A stretch of DNA of 64,000 nucleotides from Streptomyces sp. ISL-43 (GCF_018614195.1 NZ_JAGGOT010000013.1:186339-250338), one strand, 5' to 3'. Numbered from the stretch's first letter, positions 1 to 9,309 are shown. Notes: generated by a model not told the origin, from the letters alone. Program-made: numbers and translations.

Positions 1-27
1 ATCAACGGCTACGACGACGCCACCTGA
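1..27 (+). CDS. C-terminal fragment of upstream gene, possibly tatC
   Basis: The first 27 bases read as eight codons (INGYDDAT) followed by TGA. Only the tail of the protein is inside the window, so the sequence does not identify it. In Streptomyces the gene upstream of this lipid kinase and helicase pair is commonly tatC, the Sec-independent translocase subunit, and that context is the only basis for the suggestion. The stop lies 23 bases before the next start. Confidence 0.35.
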   Translation: MNGYDDAT

Positions 28-50
28 CCCGGCGGGGTAGATTCCCGTGC

Positions 51-940
51 GTGAGTGCTGAGATCACCCTCTTCGTCAATCCCACCGCCGGACGCGGCCG
101 GGGCGCGCACGCCGCGCAGCCGGCCGCTTCCGCGCTCCGGGACGCGGGTTTTTCCGTACGGACCGTCGTGGGCGCGGATGCCCCCGACGCGCTGGAGCGG
201 CTGCGCGGAGCCGTCCGGGGCGGCACCGGCGCGGTCGTCGCGCTCGGCGGCGACGGCATGGTCTCCCTGGCGCTGCAGGCGCTCGCCGGGACCCTGGTAC
301 CCCTCGGGGTGGTCGCGGTGGGCACCGGGAACGACTTCGCACGGGCCATGGGGCTGCCCGTGGGGGATCCCGCGCGCGCGGGGCGGCTGGCCGCCGAGGT
401 GCTCAAGGAGGGCGGGGTCCGCGAGATCGACCTCGGCCGGGTCGGCGGGGGCACCTGGTACGGGACCGTGCTGTGCTCGGGCTTCGACTCGCGGGTCAAC
501 GACCGGGGCAACCGGATGCGGCTGCCGTTGGGGAAGTTCAAGTACGACCTGGCCATCGCGCTGGAGCTCGCCGCCTTCCGGCCCTTCCCGTACCGGATCA
601 CCCTCGACGACGGCCCGCCATCGAGACCGAGGCCACGCTGGTGGCCGTCGGCAACGGCTCCTCCTACGGCGGCGGTATGCGCATCTGCGCGGACGCGCGG
701 CCGGACGACGGCCTGTTCGACGTCACCGTCGTCGGGGACTGCAGCCGGACGACTCTGCTGAAGGTCTTCCCGCAGGTCTACAAGGGGACCCATCTCGGCC
801 ACCCGAAGGTCACCGTCCACCGGGCCGCGAAGGTGACCCTGGAGGCGGCCGGCAGCACGGCCTACGCGGACGGCGAGCCGCTGGGACCACTGCCGGTGAC
901 CGCCCACTGCGTCCCCGGGGCCTTGCGGCTCCTGGCGTAG
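51..940 (+). pseudogene. Diacylglycerol/YegS-like lipid kinase, frameshifted
   Basis: This is a member of the DAGK catalytic family, which phosphorylates diacylglycerol or related lipids with ATP at the membrane. The N-terminal part from the GTG at 51 has the family motifs NPTAGRGRG, the glycine-rich GGDGMVSLALQ and GTGNDFARAMG. That frame runs to about 617; the homologous C-terminal part (IETEATLVAVGNGSSYGGG through YADGEPLGPLPV) continues from 620 in the next frame and stops at 940. One base appears to be missing between about 612 and 619. Restoring it gives one continuous protein of about 296 residues, the normal family length. A sequencing error and a genuine mutation cannot be distinguished here. 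A TAGATT -10 at 38-43 suggests a leaderless start. Confidence 0.8.
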
Positions 941-968
941 GACGACTGAGCGGGGCGGGAGCACGGTC

Positions 969-986
969 CTTCGGGGGATGCCGAAG
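969..986 (+). terminator. Short hairpin after the lipid kinase gene
   Basis: CTTCGG at 969-974 pairs with CCGAAG at 981-986 around a 6-nt loop. The stem is short and no T-tract follows, so termination is possible but weakly supported. Confidence 0.3.
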
Positions 987-1062
987 AACGGCGTAGGACG
1001 GTCGGAGCTCGTCATAAAGATCGCGACTGTTGTCAGAGGCGGCGGGTAGGCTCGAAGACAAG

Positions 1063-3915
1063 ATGACCGAAGAACTCTCTCCCGCCGAGCGGTACGCCGC
1101 TGCCCGGATCCGCGCCGCCGAAGAGGCCACCGCCCTGGCCCCCTTCCGCGAGATGTACGAATTCGATCTGGATCCGTACCAGATCGAGGCCTGCAAGGCA
1201 CTGGAGGCCGGCAAGGGCGTCCTGGTGGCCGCCCCGACCGGCTCGGGCAAGACGATCGTCGGCGAGTTCGCCGTGCACCTGGCCCTGCAGCAGGGCCGCA
1301 AGTGCTTCTACACGACGCCCATCAAGGCCCTGTCGAACCAGAAGTACGCCGATCTCGCCAAGCGCTACGGGGCCGACAAGGTCGGCCTGCTCACCGGTGA
1401 CAACAGCGTCAACTCCGAGGCTCCCGTGGTCGTCATGACCACCGAGGTGCTCCGCAACATGCTGTACGCGGGCTCGCAGTCGCTGACCGGCCTCGGCTAC
1501 GTCGTGATGGACGAGGTCCACTACCTTTCCGACCGGTTCCGCGGAGCCGTCTGGGAGGAAGTGATCATCCACCTTCCGGAGTCGGTGACCCTGGTCTCGC
1601 TCTCCGCCACCGTCTCCAACGCCGAGGAGTTCGGCGACTGGCTCGACACCGTGCGCGGCGACACCGAGGTGATCGTCTCCGAGGAGCGGCCCGTACCGCT
1701 GTGGCAGCACGTCATGGCCGGCCGGCGCATCTACGACCTCTTCGAGGAGGAGTCCGACCACGGCGGCCGCGGCTCCGCGCGCCGCGAGGTCAACCCCGAC
1801 CTGCTGCGGATGGCGCGCGAGGAGAACACCAGCCGGTACAACCCGAAGGACCGGCGGCGCGGAAAGATGGTCCGCGAGGCCGACCGCGAGCGCGAGCGGC
1901 GCTTGCGCGGCCGGATCTGGACGCCCTCGCGGCCCGAGGTCATCGCCCGCCTGGAGGGTGACGGGCTGCTGCCCGCCATCAACTTCATCTTCAGCCGGGC
2001 CGGCTGCGAGGCCGCCGTCCAGCAGTGCCTGTACGCGGGCCTGCGGCTCAACGACGACGCCGCGCGCCTGAAGGTGCGCGAGATCGTCGAGGAGCGGACC
2101 GCGTCCATCCCCACCGAGGACCTGCACGTCCTGGGGTACTACGAATGGCTCGAAGGCCTGGAGCGGGGCATCGCCGCGCACCACGCGGGCATGCTGCCCA
2201 CCTTCAAGGAGGTCGTCGAGGAGCTGTTCGTCCGGGGCCTGGTGAAGGCCGTCTTCGCCACCGAGACCCTGGCGCTCGGCATCAACATGCCGGCGCGCAC
2301 GGTGATCCTGGAGAAGCTCGTCAAGTGGAACGGCGAGCAGCACGCCGACATCACCCCCGGTGAGTACACGCAGCTCACCGGGCGGGCCGGGCGGCGCGGC
2401 ATCGACGTCGAGGGCCACGCGGTGGTGCTGTGGCAGCGGGGCATGGACCCGGCGGCCCTGGCCGGGCTCGCGGGTACCCGTACGTATCCGCTGCGCTCCA
2501 GCTTCAAGCCCTCGTACAACATGGCCGTCAACCTGGTCCAGCAGTTCGGGCGGCACCGCTCGCGCGAACTGCTGGAGACCTCCTTCGCGCAGTTCCAGGC
2601 CGACCGCTCGGTCGTCGGGATCTCGCGGCAGGTGCAGCGCAACGAGGAGGGCCTGGAGGGCTACCGGGAGGGCATGACCTGCCACCTCGGCGACTTCGAG
2701 GAGTACGCGCGGCTGCGCCGCGACCTCAAGGACCGTGAGACCGACCTGGCCAAGCAGGGCGCGGCCCAGCGCCGGGTGCAGGCGGCCAGTTCGCTGGAGA
2801 AGCTCAAGCCGGGCGACGTCATCCACGTGCCGACCGGGAAGTTCGCCGGGCTCGCCCTGGTCCTGGACCCGGGCATGCCGGCCGGGCGGGCCAACGGGCA
2901 CCGCGGGTACGAGTACGCCGAGGGCCCGCGTCCGCTGGTGCTCACCGTGGAGCGGCAGGTCAAGCGGCTCGCCGCGATCGACTTCCCGGTGCCGGTCGAG
3001 GCCATCGAGCGGATGCGGATCCCCAAGACGTTCAACGCGAAGTCCCCGCAGTCCCGTCGGGACCTGGCGTCCCAGCTGCGGACCAAGGCAGGGCACCTCA
3101 CGGTCGAGCGCAAGGGGCGGGGCCGGGCGGCCGCGGCCGACGACCGGGAGATCGCGCGGCTGCGCACCGAGCTGCGGGCGCATCCGTGCCACGGCTGCGA
3201 CGAGCGCGAGGACCACGCCCGCTGGGCGGAGCGCTACCACCGGCTCCAGCGGGACACGCAGCAGCTGGAGCGGCGCATCGAGGGCCGGACGAACACCATC
3301 GCCCGTACCTTCGACCGGATCCACTCGCTGCTCACGGAGCTGGACTACCTGCGCGAGGGAGAGGTCACCCCGCACGGCCGGCGGCTCGCCCGGCTCTACG
3401 GAGAGCTCGACCTGCTGGCGTCCGAATGCCTGCGGGCCGGTGTCTGGGAGGGCCTGAGCCCGGCCGAACTGGCCGCCTGCGTCTCGGCGCTGGTCTTCGA
3501 GGCGCGGCAGTCCGACGACGCGGTGGCGCCGAAGGTGCCGGGCGGCGCGGCGAAGGTCGCGCTGGGCGAGATGGTCCGGATCTGGGGCCGGCTCGACGCG
3601 CTGGAGGAGGAGCACGGCATCAACCAGGCGGAGGGCGTGGGCCAGCGCGAGCCGGACCTCGGCTTCGCGTGGGCGGCCTACCAGTGGGCCTCCGACAGGA
3701 GCCTGGACGAGGTGCTGCGCGAGGCGGAGATGCCGGCCGGCGACTTCGTGCGCTGGTGCAAGCAGGTCATCGACGTGCTGGGGCAGGTGGCCGCCGCGGC
3801 GCCCTCCTCCTCCGCGCCGCCGTCCTCGGAGGGCGGCAGCACCGTGGCCCGCAACGCGCGCAAGGCGGTCGACGCGCTCCTTCGGGGTGTGGTGGCCTAC
3901 AGCTCCGTCGGCTAA
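1063..3915 (+). CDS. Ski2/HelY-like DEAD/DEAH-box RNA helicase
   Basis: This 950-residue superfamily 2 helicase belongs to the Ski2/Mtr4/HelY type, ATP-dependent RNA unwinding enzymes thought to act in RNA turnover. Visible motifs are Walker A APTGSGKT near residue 60, the Walker B variant MDEVHYL near 150, motif III SAT, and helicase-C elements including HHAGM, ETLALGINMPA and the motif VI region TGRAGRRG. A long C-terminal region with a CHGC pair near residue 710 follows. An upstream in-frame TTG exists at 1030, but the ATG at 1063 matches the usual family start and has a TAGGCT -10 at 1047-1052. The order behind the lipid kinase gene is typical of Streptomyces. Confidence 0.93.
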   Translation: MTEELSPAERYAAARIRAAEEATALAPFREMYEFDLDPYQIEACKALEAGKGVLVAAPTGSGKTIVGEFAVHLALQQGRKCFYTTPIKALSNQKYADLAKRYGADKVGLLTGDNSVNSEAPVVVMTTEVLRNMLYAGSQSLTGLGYVVMDEVHYLSDRFRGAVWEEVIIHLPESVTLVSLSATVSNAEEFGDWLDTVRGDTEVIVSEERPVPLWQHVMAGRRIYDLFEEESDHGGRGSARREVNPDLLRMAREENTSRYNPKDRRRGKMVREADRERERRLRGRIWTPSRPEVIARLEGDGLLPAINFIFSRAGCEAAVQQCLYAGLRLNDDAARLKVREIVEERTASIPTEDLHVLGYYEWLEGLERGIAAHHAGMLPTFKEVVEELFVRGLVKAVFATETLALGINMPARTVILEKLVKWNGEQHADITPGEYTQLTGRAGRRGIDVEGHAVVLWQRGMDPAALAGLAGTRTYPLRSSFKPSYNMAVNLVQQFGRHRSRELLETSFAQFQADRSVVGISRQVQRNEEGLEGYREGMTCHLGDFEEYARLRRDLKDRETDLAKQGAAQRRVQAASSLEKLKPGDVIHVPTGKFAGLALVLDPGMPAGRANGHRGYEYAEGPRPLVLTVERQVKRLAAIDFPVPVEAIERMRIPKTFNAKSPQSRRDLASQLRTKAGHLTVERKGRGRAAAADDREIARLRTELRAHPCHGCDEREDHARWAERYHRLQRDTQQLERRIEGRTNTIARTFDRIHSLLTELDYLREGEVTPHGRRLARLYGELDLLASECLRAGVWEGLSPAELAACVSALVFEARQSDDAVAPKVPGGAAKVALGEMVRIWGRLDALEEEHGINQAEGVGQREPDLGFAWAAYQWASDRSLDEVLREAEMPAGDFVRWCKQVIDVLGQVAAAAPSSSAPPSSEGGSTVARNARKAVDALLRGVVAYSSVG

Positions 3916-4005
3916 TCGGATTTGGTGGTTCCTCCAAAAGCAGCCATGGCCGGATCTCATCTCTTGCCATGATCGATTCGACCTGTCCTGTGCGACGATC
4001 GGGCC

Positions 4006-4665
4006 ATGACTGCGGGAACGGACGAAGGGCCGAGACGGGTCGGTCGGCCACGCGCCGATCAACTGCGACCGGCCAGCGGCCGGCCGCCGCGCGAGGAACT
4101 CCTCTACGCGGCGGCCGAGCTGTTCACGGTGAAGGGGTACGCGGCCACCACCACGCGGGCGGTGGCCGAACGGGCCGGAATGCGCCAGGCCACGATGTAC
4201 CACTACTTCGGCGGCAAGGAGGAACTCCTCGCCGAGCTCCTGGAGTCCACGGTCGCCCCCTCCCTGGTGCTGGCCCGCCGGCTGCTCCTCGAAACGGACC
4301 GGCCCGCCACCCGCCGGCTGTGGGAACTGTGCCGCTCCGACGTGCTCCTGCTGTGCGGGGGGCCGTACAACCTCGGCGCGCTCTACCTGTTGCCCGAGGT
4401 CGGCGGGGCCCGGTTCGCCCACTTCCGCCTGATGCGCCTCGAACTCAAGGACGCCTACCGGGAGTTGCTCGACGGAACCTGCGTCGCAGCGGAACTCGCA
4501 GGAGACCGGGCCGGTTTGGCGCTCCGCAACGACCTGGTCTTCGGACTCATCGAAGGCGTCATGCTCATTCACCGCTCCGATCCGGCCCGCCCCGTGGCCG
4601 CCTTCGCGGAGGCCACCGCCGACGCGGCGCTGCGGATCGCGGGGATCGCGGAGACGGCGGGTTAG
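4006..4665 (+). CDS. TetR/AcrR family transcriptional regulator
   Basis: This 219-residue protein has an N-terminal TetR helix-turn-helix around residues 28-75 (LLYAAAELFTVKGYAATTTR, then MRQATMYHYFGGKEEL). The remainder is the variable helical ligand-binding domain, so the ligand cannot be read from sequence. The first 25 residues form a basic, proline-rich tail before the HTH. It overlaps the convergent pseudouridine synthase by four bases at the stop codons. No divergent transporter or enzyme partner adjoins it, so its target may be its own promoter or a distant gene. Confidence 0.9.
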   Translation: MTAGTDEGPRRVGRPRADQLRPASGRPPREELLYAAAELFTVKGYAATTTRAVAERAGMRQATMYHYFGGKEELLAELLESTVAPSLVLARRLLLETDRPATRRLWELCRSDVLLLCGGPYNLGALYLLPEVGGARFAHFRLMRLELKDAYRELLDGTCVAAELAGDRAGLALRNDLVFGLIEGVMLIHRSDPARPVAAFAEATADAALRIAGIAETAG

Positions 4666-5660
4666 CCGGTCTCCGTCTCCGTCCCGGCCCGGGCCCCGGG
4701 CCGGGGGCCGGGGCCCGTCTCCCAGCCGGCCCGGTCGCTCCAGGCCCGCAGGGTCAGAGCGCTCTCCATCCGGTGCGCGATCCCGGTGACGGGGTCGGTG
4801 AACTCCAGCGTGCGGGCCAGAAGCTGCAGCGGGCGGCGGTAGTCGTCCGGCGCCGGATCGCCGACCACCGGATAGACGGGGTCGCCCAGGATCGGCAGGC
4901 CGAGGCTGTTCATGTGCACCCGCAGCTGGTGCGTGCGACCGGTGTGCGGAGTCAGCCGGTAGCGCCCCAGACCGTCCTTGACGCCGACGAGTTCGGCCAG
5001 CGTCTCGGCATTGGGCTCGGCGCCCTCGACCTCCACCGCCGCCATCACCCCGCGCACCTTCTCGATGTGGCTGCGCAGTGTGCGGGGGAACTCCACCGCC
5101 GGGTCGTGGGGCGCCAGCGCCTCGTACTCCTTGCGGATCCGCCGCTCCTGGAAGAGCAGCTGGTAGGCGCCCCGGTCCTCGGGGCGGATGCTGAACAGCA
5201 CCAGCCCGGCGGTCATCCGGTCCAGCCGGTGCGCCGGGCTCAGCGCGGGCAGGCCGAGCTCCACCCGGAGCCGGGCCAGGGCCGTCTGGAAGACGTGGCT
5301 GCCGCGCGGGGTGGTGGCCAGGAAATGCGGTTTGTCGACCACCAGCAGATGCTCGTCGCGGTACACGACCCCGATCGGGAAGGGCACCACCGGCTCGACG
5401 GGCATGTCCCGGTGGAACCACAGGAAGGCGCCCGGCTCGTACGGGTCCCCGGCGCCCAGCACCCGCCCGCCGGCGCCCAGCACCCGGCCCTCCCGCAGCA
5501 GGCGGGCCATCGACTCGGCGCCGCGCGTGCCCTCGTAGCGCGCGGCGAGGTAGGAGCCGAGATCCGACCACGCACCCACCGGGTCGGGGGGCAGCCGCAT
5601 GCGGACCGGATCGATGCCGGAGACCTGGGGCAGGGGCGCGGGAGGGATGTTGCGTTTCAT
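4662..5660 (-). CDS. RluA-family RNA pseudouridine synthase
   Basis: The 332-residue protein carries the RluA-type catalytic motif HRLDRMTAGL near residue 190, whose aspartate is the nucleophile that isomerises uridine to pseudouridine in rRNA or tRNA. The GRTHQLRVH segment near residue 265 is also typical. No S4 domain is obvious at the N-terminus, which is instead a proline-rich extension (MKRNIPPAPLP). The target uridine cannot be inferred. The start ATG at 5660 lies 30 bases after the end of the serine hydrolase gene, so the two may be co-transcribed. Confidence 0.9.
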   Translation of the reverse strand: MKRNIPPAPLPQVSGIDPVRMRLPPDPVGAWSDLGSYLAARYEGTRGAESMARLLREGRVLGAGGRVLGAGDPYEPGAFLWFHRDMPVEPVVPFPIGVVYRDEHLLVVDKPHFLATTPRGSHVFQTALARLRVELGLPALSPAHRLDRMTAGLVLFSIRPEDRGAYQLLFQERRIRKEYEALAPHDPAVEFPRTLRSHIEKVRGVMAAVEVEGAEPNAETLAELVGVKDGLGRYRLTPHTGRTHQLRVHMNSLGLPILGDPVYPVVGDPAPDDYRRPLQLLARTLEFTDPVTGIAHRMESALTLRAWSDRAGWETGPGPRPGARAGTETETG

Positions 5661-5690
5661 CGGGGTCCACCCTAGGCGGCCGCGGCCGGA

Positions 5691-7229
5691 CTACTGCCGG
5701 GTGAAGGTCCCCATGTGCCCGCCGTCCAGGTACTCGACGCGCAGGGTGTCGTCGGCGAAGGTCACCCCGGTGCGGCCGACGGCGTTCTCGCCGGCCGTCT
5801 CGAAGCTGAAGACGTCGCCGTCGTAGTGGGTGAGCGGGTAGGGCTCGGGCTTGGGCCCGAGGGAGAGGGTGAGGCCGCCGCCGTCGGGGTTCGCGGTGAC
5901 GGTGGCTTTGCCGTAGTACGGGTTGTCGTACGTCCCCGTGTACGCGCTGTCGGCCTTGGCCGCCTTCGCGGCGGCCGGCGGGTGCGCGTAGTCGGTGGGG
6001 GAGCGGCCCGCTTCGTCGAGCTGGGCATAGAGGGCGGCGACCAGCGGGAGCCAGTCGGCGGTGGTCTTGCCGTGCTCGGCGAAGTCGAAGAAGTCGAGGG
6101 CCACGGCGTCGGCCACGCCGACGGGGGCGCCGTTGGTGAGGACGACGATGCCGAGCTCCTCCAGGGGGAGCATGGTGACGTTGGTGTTGGCGCCGAGTTC
6201 GAAGGCCCCGGAGTGGCTCAGGCGGACCCGGCCCGCGTCGTCGTAGGAGACGTTCCAGCCGAGAGCGTAGAAGCCGGTCTTGCCCGTGGCGTTCGCCGGC
6301 TGCGACACGATCTCGGGGAGGTGGGTCCGCGCGAGGGTGTCGGCCGGGATGATCCGCTTCCCGTCGAGCGTGCCGTCGCCCAGCTGGAGCCGCATCCAGC
6401 GGGCCATGTCGCGGGCGGTGGAACTGACCCCGCCGGCCGGTGCCTGGGCGTCCGGGTCGCGGACGAAGCGGGGGCTCCAGGTGCCGTCAGGGTTGCGGAC
6501 GTGGGTGGCGGCGTGGTCGGGCGCCTCGTCGAAGGCGCTGAACTCGGTGCTGGTGTGCGTCATGCCGGCCGGCTTGAAGAGGGTGTCGTCGGCGAGCTTC
6601 TGCCAGCTGGTGCCCCGGGCCTTCGCGATGGCCTCGGCGGCGGCGGTGAAACCGAAGTTGGTGTAGGCGTAGCTCGCGCGGAACGCCGTGAGGGGCTCCA
6701 GGCGCAGGTGGTCCAGGACGTACGTCTGGTCGTAGCCGAGGTCTTCGAGGAGGTCACCGGCGTGGTCGGGGAGGCCGCTGCGGTGGGACAGGAGGTCGGC
6801 GGTGGAGACGTGGTCGGTGACCCACGGGTCCTTCAGCGCGAAGCCGGGAAGTTCCGCGCGCCGGTCGAAGTCGGCGGGTTCCTTGAGGACGCCCGCGACG
6901 ACGGTGGAGGAGACCGGTTTGGAGAGGGAGGCGACCTGGAAGACGGTGTCCGGGCCGACGCTCTCCTTCTCGCCGACGCGGCGCAGGCCGAAGCCCTTGA
7001 CGTAGACCACCTTGTCGTCGTGGACGACGGCGACGGAGACACCGGGGACACCGGTGGTGCGCATCATGTCGGTGACGGTCCGGTCGAGGCGGCGCACCGC
7101 CGCGTCGACCTGCTGGTCGCTGATCAGGGGTTTTGGCGTGGGCGGCGGGCTCGGTGCGGCCGTGGCCGTCCCGGCGGTCGCCAGGAGGGCGGCGACTCCG
7201 GCCGCCGTGAGGGCGCGGAGCTTACGCAT
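5691..7229 (-). CDS. Secreted serine hydrolase, class C beta-lactamase/esterase family
   Basis: A clear Sec-type signal peptide (MRKLRALTAAGVAALLATAG, cleavage after TATA) leads into a 512-residue penicillin-binding-like fold. The catalytic SxxK is SLSKP in VASLSKPVSSTV and the YxN is YTN in SYAYTNFG. A C-terminal beta-rich domain after about residue 395 (YTGTYDNPYYGKATV) is common in secreted members. The family includes D,D-peptidases, esterases and beta-lactamases; no substrate can be assigned. It sits upstream of, and on the same strand as, the pseudouridine synthase gene. Confidence 0.9.
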   Translation of the reverse strand: MRKLRALTAAGVAALLATAGTATAAPSPPPTPKPLISDQQVDAAVRRLDRTVTDMMRTTGVPGVSVAVVHDDKVVYVKGFGLRRVGEKESVGPDTVFQVASLSKPVSSTVVAGVLKEPADFDRRAELPGFALKDPWVTDHVSTADLLSHRSGLPDHAGDLLEDLGYDQTYVLDHLRLEPLTAFRASYAYTNFGFTAAAEAIAKARGTSWQKLADDTLFKPAGMTHTSTEFSAFDEAPDHAATHVRNPDGTWSPRFVRDPDAQAPAGGVSSTARDMARWMRLQLGDGTLDGKRIIPADTLARTHLPEIVSQPANATGKTGFYALGWNVSYDDAGRVRLSHSGAFELGANTNVTMLPLEELGIVVLTNGAPVGVADAVALDFFDFAEHGKTTADWLPLVAALYAQLDEAGRSPTDYAHPPAAAKAAKADSAYTGTYDNPYYGKATVTANPDGGGLTLSLGPKPEPYPLTHYDGDVFSFETAGENAVGRTGVTFADDTLRVEYLDGGHMGTFTRQ

Positions 7230-7395
7230 GCCCTCATTGTGCCGCCGACCGGGTGACCCCGCTCGCGGGCCGCGGCCGCCGCCGGGGCCCCGCTCACGCC
7301 GCGTGGGGCCGCAAGGGCCCGGCCCCCTGCGGGCTCGGCGGCGCGTTCGAGCGGTGGGCCTGGCAGCGGGCTCGGCGGCGGGCCCGGCAGCGGGC
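7230..7395. other. Intergenic region, GC-rich
   Basis: This 166-bp stretch separates the serine hydrolase start from the end of the siderophore-interacting protein gene. It is very GC-rich with short repeats of GCGGGCTCGGCGGC type. I see no convincing gene. It must hold the promoter of the serine hydrolase, but no clear -35/-10 pair is visible. Confidence 0.4.
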
Positions 7396-8238
7396 TCAGT
7401 GGGAGGCGCCGACCGGTTCCTGCTCGGCTTCGACCTCCGCGTTCCAGTCGCGCTTGATCGCGCGCCAGCCCTCGTCCGTCTGGCCCAGGCGCCAGTAGCC
7501 GGAGATCGAGAGGCGCTCGCGCGGGATGTCCCGCTCGACGCGCAGGTAGCGGCGGAGGTTCTTGATGAAGCCGGCCTCGCCGTGGACGAAGGCGTGGACG
7601 TCCAAGGAGGGGAAGGCCAGTGCCCGGACGGCCTCGGTCAGGGCCTCGCCGATCGGGCGGGAGCCGCGGTGGACCCAGACCGGGACGATGCCGTCCGGCG
7701 TGGCGATCCGCAGCTCGTCCTGCGGGCCCTCGACCTCCACGAACGCGTGGACCTTCGCGCCGTAGGGCATCCGCTCCATCGCGGCGCCGATCGCCGGCAG
7801 GGCGCTCTCGTCGCCGACCAGGAGGTGCCAGCCGGCGAGCGGGTCCGGGGCGTAGGCGCCGCCCGGCCCGAGGAAGCGCACGAGTTCACCAGGTTGGACG
7901 CGGGCAGCCCAGGGGCCGGCCAGGCCCTCGTCGCCGTGGACCACGAAATCGAGGGTCAGCTCCAGGCGCGCCGGGTCCCAGGAGCGCACGGTGTACGCCC
8001 GCTGGCGCGGCCATTCCTCACGGGGATGGGCCGCCCGGATCTGCTCCAGGTCCCACGGGGAGGCGTAGTCGACGCCGTCCGGCGCGAACAGGATCTTCAC
8101 GTAGTGGTCGGTGTACGCGCCCGCGCCGAATCCGGCCAGCCCGTCACCGCCCAGCACGATCCGCACCATGTGCGGGGTCAAGCGCTCGGTGCGCACGACG
8201 ACCGCGGTGCCGACCTTGCGGGCGCGTCCTTCTGCCAC
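7396..8238 (-). CDS. Siderophore-interacting protein, FAD/NAD(P)H ferric reductase
   Basis: This 280-residue member of the SIP/ViuB family releases iron from imported ferric siderophores by reduction in the cytosol. The FAD-binding barrel has RAYTVRSWDP near residue 85, DFVVHGDEGLAGPWA near 105 and PGGAYAPDP near 125. The C-terminal NAD(P)H half has LVGDESALPAIGA and the terminal FIKNLRRYLRVERDIPRERL and GYWRLG motifs. The start is GTG at 8238. A DmdR1/IdeR-like iron box lies 35 bp upstream, so repression in iron-replete cells is expected. Confidence 0.93.
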   Translation of the reverse strand: MAEGRARKVGTAVVVRTERLTPHMVRIVLGGDGLAGFGAGAYTDHYVKILFAPDGVDYASPWDLEQIRAAHPREEWPRQRAYTVRSWDPARLELTLDFVVHGDEGLAGPWAARVQPGELVRFLGPGGAYAPDPLAGWHLLVGDESALPAIGAAMERMPYGAKVHAFVEVEGPQDELRIATPDGIVPVWVHRGSRPIGEALTEAVRALAFPSLDVHAFVHGEAGFIKNLRRYLRVERDIPRERLSISGYWRLGQTDEGWRAIKRDWNAEVEAEQEPVGASH

Positions 8239-8272
8239 GACGTCTCCCTGACTTTCCGACCCTGACTTCCGT

Positions 8273-8291
8273 GAAGCTTAGGATTACCTAA
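8273..8291 (-). promoter_or_regulatory. Iron box (DmdR1/IdeR-type operator)
   Basis: TTAGGATTACCTAA at 8278-8291 matches 12 of 14 positions of the right part of the iron-box consensus TTAGGTTAGGCTAACCTAA; over all 19 positions about 14 match. It lies 35 bp upstream of the siderophore-interacting protein start, as expected for repression by the iron-bound DtxR-family regulator. Confidence 0.75.
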
Positions 8292-8300
8292 GTTAGCACC

Positions 8301-9227
8301 TCAGGGTCGTAGCGCGCTGCTCAGGCGTTCAACTGCTCCCCCCAGACCCCACCGGCGGGCGAGTGCCGCCACCAGGTCGGGCTGGGCCGCGGTGGCCGGG
8401 AGCGTCGCGTCGAAGTGCGGCAGTTGGACATCGGAGGCGACCTGGACGACCTTGGGGGCCACCGCCAGATACGGCCGGGACTCGTCCAGCCGCTTGCGCT
8501 GGGTGGGGGTCAGCTTCGACTTCGGGTCGTCGATCGCCGCGATGATCCCGGCCAGGTCCCCGTAGGCATGGAGCAGCTTCGCCGCGGTCTTCTCGCCGAT
8601 GCCCGGCACGCCCGGCAGGCCGTCGCTCGGGTCGCCGCGCAGCAGGGCCAGCTCCGCGTATCCGGGGCCGTCGACCCCGTACTTCTCCAGCAGCCACACC
8701 TCGTCGGTCACCTGGAGGCTGCCGACCCCCTTCAGTGGGTACAGCACGCGCCGCCGCTTCGAGTCGTCGACCAGCTGGTAGAGGTCCCGGTCGCCGGTGA
8801 CGATGTCCACCGGGCCCGTGGCGCGGGTGGTCAGCGTGCCGATCACGTCGTCCGCCTCGTAGCCGGCGACGCCCACCCGGGCGATCCCGAAGGCGTCCAG
8901 GGCCGCCTCGATGATCGGCACCTGCGGGGCCAGCGTGTCCGGGGTCTCCTCCAGGTCCGGGCCGGTCGCCGACTCCACCGCGACTCGATGGGCCTTGTAG
9001 GAGGGGATCAGCTCCACCCGCCAGTGCGGCCGCCAGTCGGCGTCCATGCACGCCACGAGATCGTCGGGCCGGTGGTCCTGCACGAGGCGGCCGATGAAGT
9101 CGAGCAGGCCGCGCACGGCGTTGACCGGCGTGCCGTCGGGTGCTTTCACGGATTCCGGCACGCCGAAGTACGCGCGGTAGTAGAGGGAGGCGGTGTCCAG
9201 GAGCATCAGGCGTCGTGTCGTCGTCAC
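8301..9227 (-). CDS. 5'-3' exonuclease (polymerase I N-terminal-like)
   Basis: The protein resembles the stand-alone FEN-like 5'-3' exonuclease domain of DNA polymerase I. Features are MLLDTASLYYRAYFGVP at the N-terminus, CMDADWRPHWR, SYKAHR, the acidic metal-binding run AGYEADDVIGTL, VTGDRDLYQLV, and the H3TH region GLPGVPGIGEKTAAKLL. The reading frame extends to 9335, but conservation begins near MLLDTAS (ATG at 9206). GTG at 9227, about seven codons earlier, is my choice, with a GGGAGG further upstream; this start is uncertain. It is divergent from the XRE-cupin gene. Confidence 0.88.
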   Translation of the reverse strand: MTTTRRLMLLDTASLYYRAYFGVPESVKAPDGTPVNAVRGLLDFIGRLVQDHRPDDLVACMDADWRPHWRVELIPSYKAHRVAVESATGPDLEETPDTLAPQVPIIEAALDAFGIARVGVAGYEADDVIGTLTTRATGPVDIVTGDRDLYQLVDDSKRRRVLYPLKGVGSLQVTDEVWLLEKYGVDGPGYAELALLRGDPSDGLPGVPGIGEKTAAKLLHAYGDLAGIIAAIDDPKSKLTPTQRKRLDESRPYLAVAPKVVQVASDVQLPHFDATLPATAAQPDLVAALARRWGLGGAVERLSSALRP

Positions 9228-9309
9228 GATCACGATGATGCCCTGGCCTCCCGGGCAAAGTGGCGTCGGTGCGGCCTCCTCGGCTCTTGAGCGCGAAACC
9301 GGGGCCGGT

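Noticed and set aside
3921..3938. TTTGG/CCAAA inverted repeat after the helicase gene as terminator
   Set aside because: The stem is short with a central mismatch and no T-tract; support is too weak to list.
1033..5670. Minus-strand open frame of more than 1500 codons opposite the helicase and TetR genes
   Set aside because: It is antisense to genes with clear motifs, its composition is Arg/Pro/Gly/Ala-rich, and its length reflects codon-position GC bias. Only the RluA gene at 4662-5660, in a different frame, is real.
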